Shown here piece after piece: positions 7,631 to 10,656 of a stretch of 10,656 nt of DNA. The stretch's first letter is position 1. Each line of letters opens with the position of its first letter. The notes under the pieces were generated by a model. That model saw only the letters and a list, made by a program, of their open reading frames with translations. It was not told the DNA's origin and ran no database searches. Source of the DNA: CAZUZD01 sp964624465 (GTDB taxonomy: Bacteria; Planctomycetota; Planctomycetia; Isosphaerales; Isosphaeraceae); contig CAZUZD010000220.1 in the NCBI GenBank assembly GCA_964624465.1, forward strand, positions 1 to 10,656, given 5' to 3'. Position numbers and translations under genes: made by a program.

Positions 7631-9177
7631 ACGAGGCCGATTACATCGTGGTGGGAGCGGGGGCGGCGGGCTGTGTTGTCGCGAGACGGCTGATCGACCG
7701 GACGCCGGCTCGTGTGCTGCTTGTGGAGGCTGGCCCTGGCTATCGAGGCGTGATCCACAACCCACCGCTGCCGGGGTTGCGACTCGGCCGTCGATTCTCG
7801 TGGGCGCAGCAGAGCATCCCCCAGGTTCGCCTGCAGAACCGGCGGATCGAATGGCCGATGGGCAAGGTCGTCGGCGGCTCGTCGACCATCAATGCCATGA
7901 TTGCCTACCTCGGCCATCCCTCAAATTACGATTCCTGGGAGGCGCAGGGGAACCCCGGGTGGTCGGCCGATGCGCTCGCTCCCTACTTTGAGCGCGCCTT
8001 CGGATTGCGACCCGGCGTTGCGCTCAGCAAGGCGAACGCCGGGATGATCAGCCTCTCGGCCGCCCGGCATCGATCACCGTTCTCGGAGGCCTTTCTCGAG
8101 GCCTGCGAGCAGGATGGGATGGTCCGTGAATCGTCGCTCCGGGGCACCGACGGCGACCGCTGCGGCTACTATCCCGTGCTCCAGCGCAACGGCGAGCGCT
8201 TCGAGTCGGCACGCGGCTACTTGCAACCGGCGATCCCCGAATCGCGGCTGGCGCTTCGCACCTCCGTGCCGGTGCTTCGGGTCCTGTTCGCCGGGGATCG
8301 AGCGGTCGGCATCGAGACGCTCGAAAACGGGGTCAGGCAGCAGACGTACGCCAGTGCGGGCGTGATTCTCTGCGCCGGCGCCTTCCAGACGCCGCGCATT
8401 CTCCAGTGCAGCGGCCTGGGGCCGGCCGGAGTGCTGGAGTCGGCGGGGATCGCGCCGCGGATCGATCTTCCCGCCATCGGCGCCAATCTCCAGGATCACG
8501 TCCGGGTCGAGATGGTCTTCCGCACGAGCCGGCTCTCGCCGGGAAGCAAACGGCGATGGCTCCCGGAAGCCCTGCGATATCTCGGGCAGCGCCAGGGGGT
8601 CATGACGTCGAATTGCTGCGAAACCGGAGCCTTCCTGTGCTCCGGTCCCGAGGTCCAGGTCCCCGACCTCCAGCTGATCACGCATTTCCAGACCTTCGGG
8701 CTGAAGCGCCACGTTGCCGTCGAGGTCTGCCTGGTGGCGCCCCACAGCCGCGGCCGCGTCGACCTCTGCCCCGAGGACCCGTTCGGGAAGCCCCGCGTGG
8801 ATCCCAATTACTTCGATGATCCCCGGGACCTGGAGGCCCTGCGAGCGGGCATCGAGCGGGTGCGGTCGATCGCCGATCGGCCATCGCTGCGGGGATTCCC
8901 CCTGTTCGAAGAGGTCCGACCCGGTCGGCAGGGGCGTGGCACCGAAGCCCTGAGCGCCGCGATCTCCCGTCTGGCGCTGACGGCGTATCACCCCGGCGGA
9001 TCCTGCGCGATGGGCCCGCAGGGGGCCCTGGACAGCAATCTCCGGGTCCGTGGCACCCGGACCCTCTGGGTTGCCGACGCGTCGGCGATGCCCACGGTCC
9101 CCTTCGGCAATAGCACCTGCCCGGTGATCGTCCTGGCCGAGAAGGCCTCGGATCTGATCCTGGCGGCGCCCCACTAG
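7627..9177 (+). CDS. GMC-family FAD-dependent oxidoreductase
   Basis: The 516-residue product belongs to the glucose-methanol-choline oxidoreductases, FAD enzymes that oxidise alcohols, including sugar hydroxyls, to carbonyls. The FAD-binding VVGAGAAG is at 8-15 with VEAG at 33-36. The first GMC signature includes VVGGSSTIN (81-89) and the second GAFQTPRILQCSGLGP (251-266); LQDH is at 288-291. The catalytic His is in YHPGGSC (454-460, His455) and the partner Asn in FGNSTCP (493-499, Asn495). No signal peptide is seen. The GTG at 7627 is the best start: it sits just before the FAD strand, forms a GTGA overlap with the glycosyltransferase stop, and has AGGAG 12 bases upstream (7610-7614). The frame stays open further upstream, but that part overlaps the glycosyltransferase. 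Length matches the choline-dehydrogenase-like branch; the substrate is unknown. Confidence 0.93.
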   Translation: MNEADYIVVGAGAAGCVVARRLIDRTPARVLLVEAGPGYRGVIHNPPLPGLRLGRRFSWAQQSIPQVRLQNRRIEWPMGKVVGGSSTINAMIAYLGHPSNYDSWEAQGNPGWSADALAPYFERAFGLRPGVALSKANAGMISLSAARHRSPFSEAFLEACEQDGMVRESSLRGTDGDRCGYYPVLQRNGERFESARGYLQPAIPESRLALRTSVPVLRVLFAGDRAVGIETLENGVRQQTYASAGVILCAGAFQTPRILQCSGLGPAGVLESAGIAPRIDLPAIGANLQDHVRVEMVFRTSRLSPGSKRRWLPEALRYLGQRQGVMTSNCCETGAFLCSGPEVQVPDLQLITHFQTFGLKRHVAVEVCLVAPHSRGRVDLCPEDPFGKPRVDPNYFDDPRDLEALRAGIERVRSIADRPSLRGFPLFEEVRPGRQGRGTEALSAAISRLALTAYHPGGSCAMGPQGALDSNLRVRGTRTLWVADASAMPTVPFGNSTCPVIVLAEKASDLILAAPH

Positions 9178-9178
9178 C

Positions 9179-9191
9179 CGGTGATTCACCG
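9179..9191. repeat. 13-base palindrome between convergent genes
   Basis: CGGTGATTCACCG is a perfect inverted repeat around one central base. It spans the 8-base gap between the GMC stop (9175-9177) and the convergent acyltransferase stop (9186-9188). It has no T-run and too short a loop for a classical terminator; a role in transcription ending is only a possibility. Confidence 0.3.
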
Positions 9192-10118
9192 CAAACTGGC
9201 TCGTTCCATCACCTCCAGGTTGGCCAGCACCGGCGGTCGCCAGAGCGGGTTGTCCCGCAGGCCCTTGAGGACCCTGGCCCCGAGTCGGCTTTCCAGCGCC
9301 GGGGCCATCCAGGGGTGGAGCCGGAATCGCAGGTGGTACGGTTCTTCGCTGAACCCGGCGTGTCGTTTGAAGCTGGCTAACGGGTCGTTGGGCGGCACAC
9401 TGCCTCGCCCCACGCAGACCCGCAGCACGTCCGGCCTGGCCATCGCGGCGCGTGCGAAGGCGAAGTAAACCAGATGCGACGCATGTTGCACCCCGGGATC
9501 GGTCAGGGTGTCTCGTCGATGGATCATCAGGCCTTCGCAGACCGAACCCATGGTCAAGTGCACCAGGTAGGCGGCGATCTCCGTGCCAGAGAAGCACGCC
9601 TGGATCTGCAGGCCCGGAATGCTGGCGGCAAGGCTGGCGATCGCCCGGCGGCCTTCGGCGCTGAGGAAGGGGGCGTCAGCCGTCGCCGCGTACCCTCTGC
9701 GAACCAGGGTCTCCCGGTCGCAGGTGACAGCGGCCGCCACCCATTCCTCCCAGGAGCATGGCCTGACTTCCAGGGCTTTCGAGGCTTTGATCACATGCTG
9801 TCTGAATTGCCTTTGAAGAGTTTTCTCGTCATACGATTTGTCTCTGAGATTGTAGACGGGAACCGTGGTTCCCTCGGGCCTGGATCCGCCGTAGACCGCC
9901 GCCAGCCTCCGGGTCTGCCGCAAGAGCGAGCGGACGGCCCAGTCGTCGATCTCGGGCAGAACGGTCGTCAGGGCCGACACCAGGGAGAACGATCCGGCCG
10001 GAATCCAGATGGCCCCCCCGGCGACGACGGCTCGGTATCCCCAGGCTCGGTAGAACGCCCCCAGTCGTTGCAAGGTCTCCGCCGAGGGTCTGGAACCACC
10101 CTCCATGTCACTTGCCAC
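9186..10118 (-). CDS. FemAB/GNAT-like acyltransferase
   Basis: The 310-residue product resembles the GNAT-fold enzymes annotated as FemAB-like or BioF2-like acetyltransferases, which transfer an acyl or aminoacyl group to a small molecule or envelope precursor. Similarity is in the C-terminal half: a strand QIQACFSGTEIAAYLVHLT (171-189), a helix around ASHLVYFAFARAAM (213-226), then DPLASFKRHAGFSEEPYHLRF (245-265), the usual 'fixed-up loyal helix, G-F, then strand' end of the fold. The N-terminal half is less recognisable. I place the start at GTG 10118, because GAGGAG lies 9 bases upstream (10128-10133); an ATG at 10106 has no such site, and an ATG at 10247 would add a low-complexity extension. 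It is convergent with the GMC gene, so it has its own promoter, which I could not identify. Assignment to a named subfamily or substrate is not possible. Confidence 0.7.
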   Translation of the reverse strand: MASDMEGGSRPSAETLQRLGAFYRAWGYRAVVAGGAIWIPAGSFSLVSALTTVLPEIDDWAVRSLLRQTRRLAAVYGGSRPEGTTVPVYNLRDKSYDEKTLQRQFRQHVIKASKALEVRPCSWEEWVAAAVTCDRETLVRRGYAATADAPFLSAEGRRAIASLAASIPGLQIQACFSGTEIAAYLVHLTMGSVCEGLMIHRRDTLTDPGVQHASHLVYFAFARAAMARPDVLRVCVGRGSVPPNDPLASFKRHAGFSEEPYHLRFRLHPWMAPALESRLGARVLKGLRDNPLWRPPVLANLEVMERASLR

Positions 10119-10438
10119 CGTGTCGTGCTCCTCTTGGCGATTCCGGAGGGTCGTGGCCGTTGGCGTCCCTGACCGGTCGGGGCGGTCGTCCGGGGCAACC
10201 GGGCCCGCTGGGCCGGCACTGCCGTGTTGCCGAGGCGGGTCCCGCACCCGCCTGATGCGTCAGTTCCCGGGCCCGCGCCGGAGCGGGCCGCTGCGGATCT
10301 TCCTGGCTCTGAGGGGCTCCCCGGGCCGAGCGTGGCCGGGGGCTGGCCCGACCAGGACGAGGGGGATGCCCCACGCCGGATTCTCACCCCCGTGTGGCCA
10401 ATCGCAGGCTATCTTCGCACCGGACGCCCACGCCCTGC
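10119..10438. other. Gene-free region with GC-rich hairpins
   Basis: No gene was supported in these ~320 bases upstream of the acyltransferase gene. Strong inverted repeats are visible: AGGCGGGT/ACCCGCCT with a 5-base loop (10233-10253), GGCCCGC/GCGGGCC with a 6-base loop (10270-10289), and a weaker bulged stem around 10318-10341. None has a T-run. Stems of this size arise often in such GC-rich DNA. No clear -35/-10 pair for the acyltransferase gene was found. Confidence 0.45.
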
Positions 10439-10472
10439 CAGGGGTTCAACCGCCTGGCCGACGCCCACGCCC
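10423..10472 (+). repeat. 13-base direct repeat pair
   Basis: GACGCCCACGCCC occurs at 10423-10435 and again at 10460-10472, 37 bases apart. It lies at the left border of the broken coding remnant near the second lipoprotein fragment. It may be a short iterated site or chance in biased sequence. Confidence 0.4.
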
Positions 10473-10566
10473 AGCGATCCGCTCCCGGTCGCGCCGTCTG
10501 GTTCCTTGGCGCCGTGCTGGCACGCAGCCGGCGGACCGTCAGGACCTGAGCTGGATTCGCACCGCC
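10439..10566 (+). pseudogene. Frame-broken coding remnant, possibly transposase N-terminus
   Basis: From about 10439 one frame reads CQGFNRLADAHAQ, then PGRAVWFLGAVLARSRRTVRT, and stops at TGA 10547-10549. Its codons mostly end in G or C and it looks more protein-like than the other frames. Immediately after, the neighbouring frame reads SWIRTAR (10549-10569). Joined by a frame change, this gives a segment resembling, from memory, the RRTVTSWxRAAG-like N-terminal part of some DDE transposases common in planctomycetes. No start codon, catalytic residues or inverted terminal repeats are present, and the likeness was not checked against a database. It runs directly into the duplicated lipoprotein 3' end at 10564. 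Confidence 0.25.
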
Positions 10567-10656
10567 CGGGTCGAGACGCCGGCCACCGGCCCCGCCATGG
10601 CGGCCGACTTCGAGGCCGCCGCCCGGCTCTGGGAGCCCGTCGTCGCCCCCTTCCTG
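10564..10656 (+). repeat. Right copy of direct repeat: orphan 3' fragment of the lipoprotein gene
   Basis: These last 93 bases match 6330-6422 at 90 positions. In the same frame they encode residues equivalent to 317-347 of the lipoprotein, with two changes (Ile319 to Val, Val325 to Gly) and one silent change. There is no upstream part of the gene here: the sequence before 10564 is unrelated. This is a broken gene fragment, not a functional copy, unless it has been fused into another frame. It continues past the window edge. Confidence 0.92.

Larger units (their letters stand above)
6450..10563. mobile_element. Putative inserted cassette bracketed by direct repeats
   Basis: The block between the lipoprotein gene and its orphan 3' fragment carries the GT2, GMC and acyltransferase genes. 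Three signs point to insertion or replacement: the flanking 93-base direct repeats, the lower and uneven GC content compared with the left part, and a possible transposase remnant at the right border. No integrase, intact transposase or terminal inverted repeats are present, so the mechanism is open; tandem duplication of the lipoprotein gene followed by replacement of the middle is an equal alternative. Boundaries are approximate. Confidence 0.4.

Noticed and set aside
8074..9597. A 507-codon minus-strand frame antisense to the GMC oxidoreductase
   Set aside because: No recognisable domains, and the sense strand carries all GMC signatures in order.
9474..10172. A 232-codon plus-strand frame over the acyltransferase gene
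   Set aside because: No motif or ribosome site; the minus-strand frame matches the GNAT-like C-terminal pattern and has a good ribosome site.
10119..10247. N-terminal extension of the acyltransferase to ATG 10247
   Set aside because: The added residues are low-complexity with no ribosome site nearby, while GTG 10118 has GAGGAG at a 9-base spacing.
1..10656. CRISPR arrays, tRNA, rRNA or known riboswitches
   Set aside because: No regularly spaced repeats, cloverleaf ends or conserved riboswitch cores were seen on either strand; this was by eye, without covariance models.

Overview
The window is very GC-rich DNA, with long spurious open frames on both strands. Gene content suggests a planctomycete, probably an Isosphaeraceae-like lineage: giant multi-pass GT-C-type membrane proteins, an AfuA-like solute-binding lipoprotein of a kind I associate with planctomycetes, and few strong Shine-Dalgarno sites. 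The taxonomic call is inference from style and memory; there is no rRNA or tRNA here.

Left part (1-5140, all minus strand): three genes transcribed right to left. First is a GT39/ArnT-like polytopic glycosyltransferase (5140 to 3137). After a 56-base gap come two tandem paralogous membrane proteins (3080 to 1065, and 1068 running off the left edge), coupled by a 4-base ATGA overlap. They look like an envelope or polysaccharide glycosylation module using lipid-linked sugars. A divergent 241-base intergenic region (5141-5381) separates them from a plus-strand gene for a periplasmic solute-binding lipoprotein (5382-6449). That gene has an AfuA/FbpA-like fold signature but lacks the tyrosine pair that ligates iron in FbpA.

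Right part (6450-10563): a compositionally different block. Spot counts of G+C are 46/60 at 6121-6180 and 38/60 at 7861-7920, and 17/61 in the leader at 6691-6751. It encodes a GT2 glycosyltransferase (6752-7630) overlapping by 4 bases a GMC-family flavin oxidoreductase (7627-9177), and a convergent FemAB/GNAT-like acyltransferase (9186-10118, minus strand). These could together build, oxidise and acylate a glycan or glycoconjugate; no substrate can be named from sequence.

The main structural discovery is that the last 93 bases of the window (10564-10656) repeat the 3' end of the lipoprotein gene (6330-6422) with only 3 mismatches. The GT2-GMC-acyltransferase block is therefore bracketed by directly repeated gene ends. 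Just before the second copy lies a frame-broken coding remnant (about 10439-10566) that faintly resembles a transposase N-terminus. I read 6450-10563 as an inserted cassette, or the product of a duplication followed by replacement, at the 3' end of the lipoprotein gene. The repeat runs off the right edge, so its full length is unknown.
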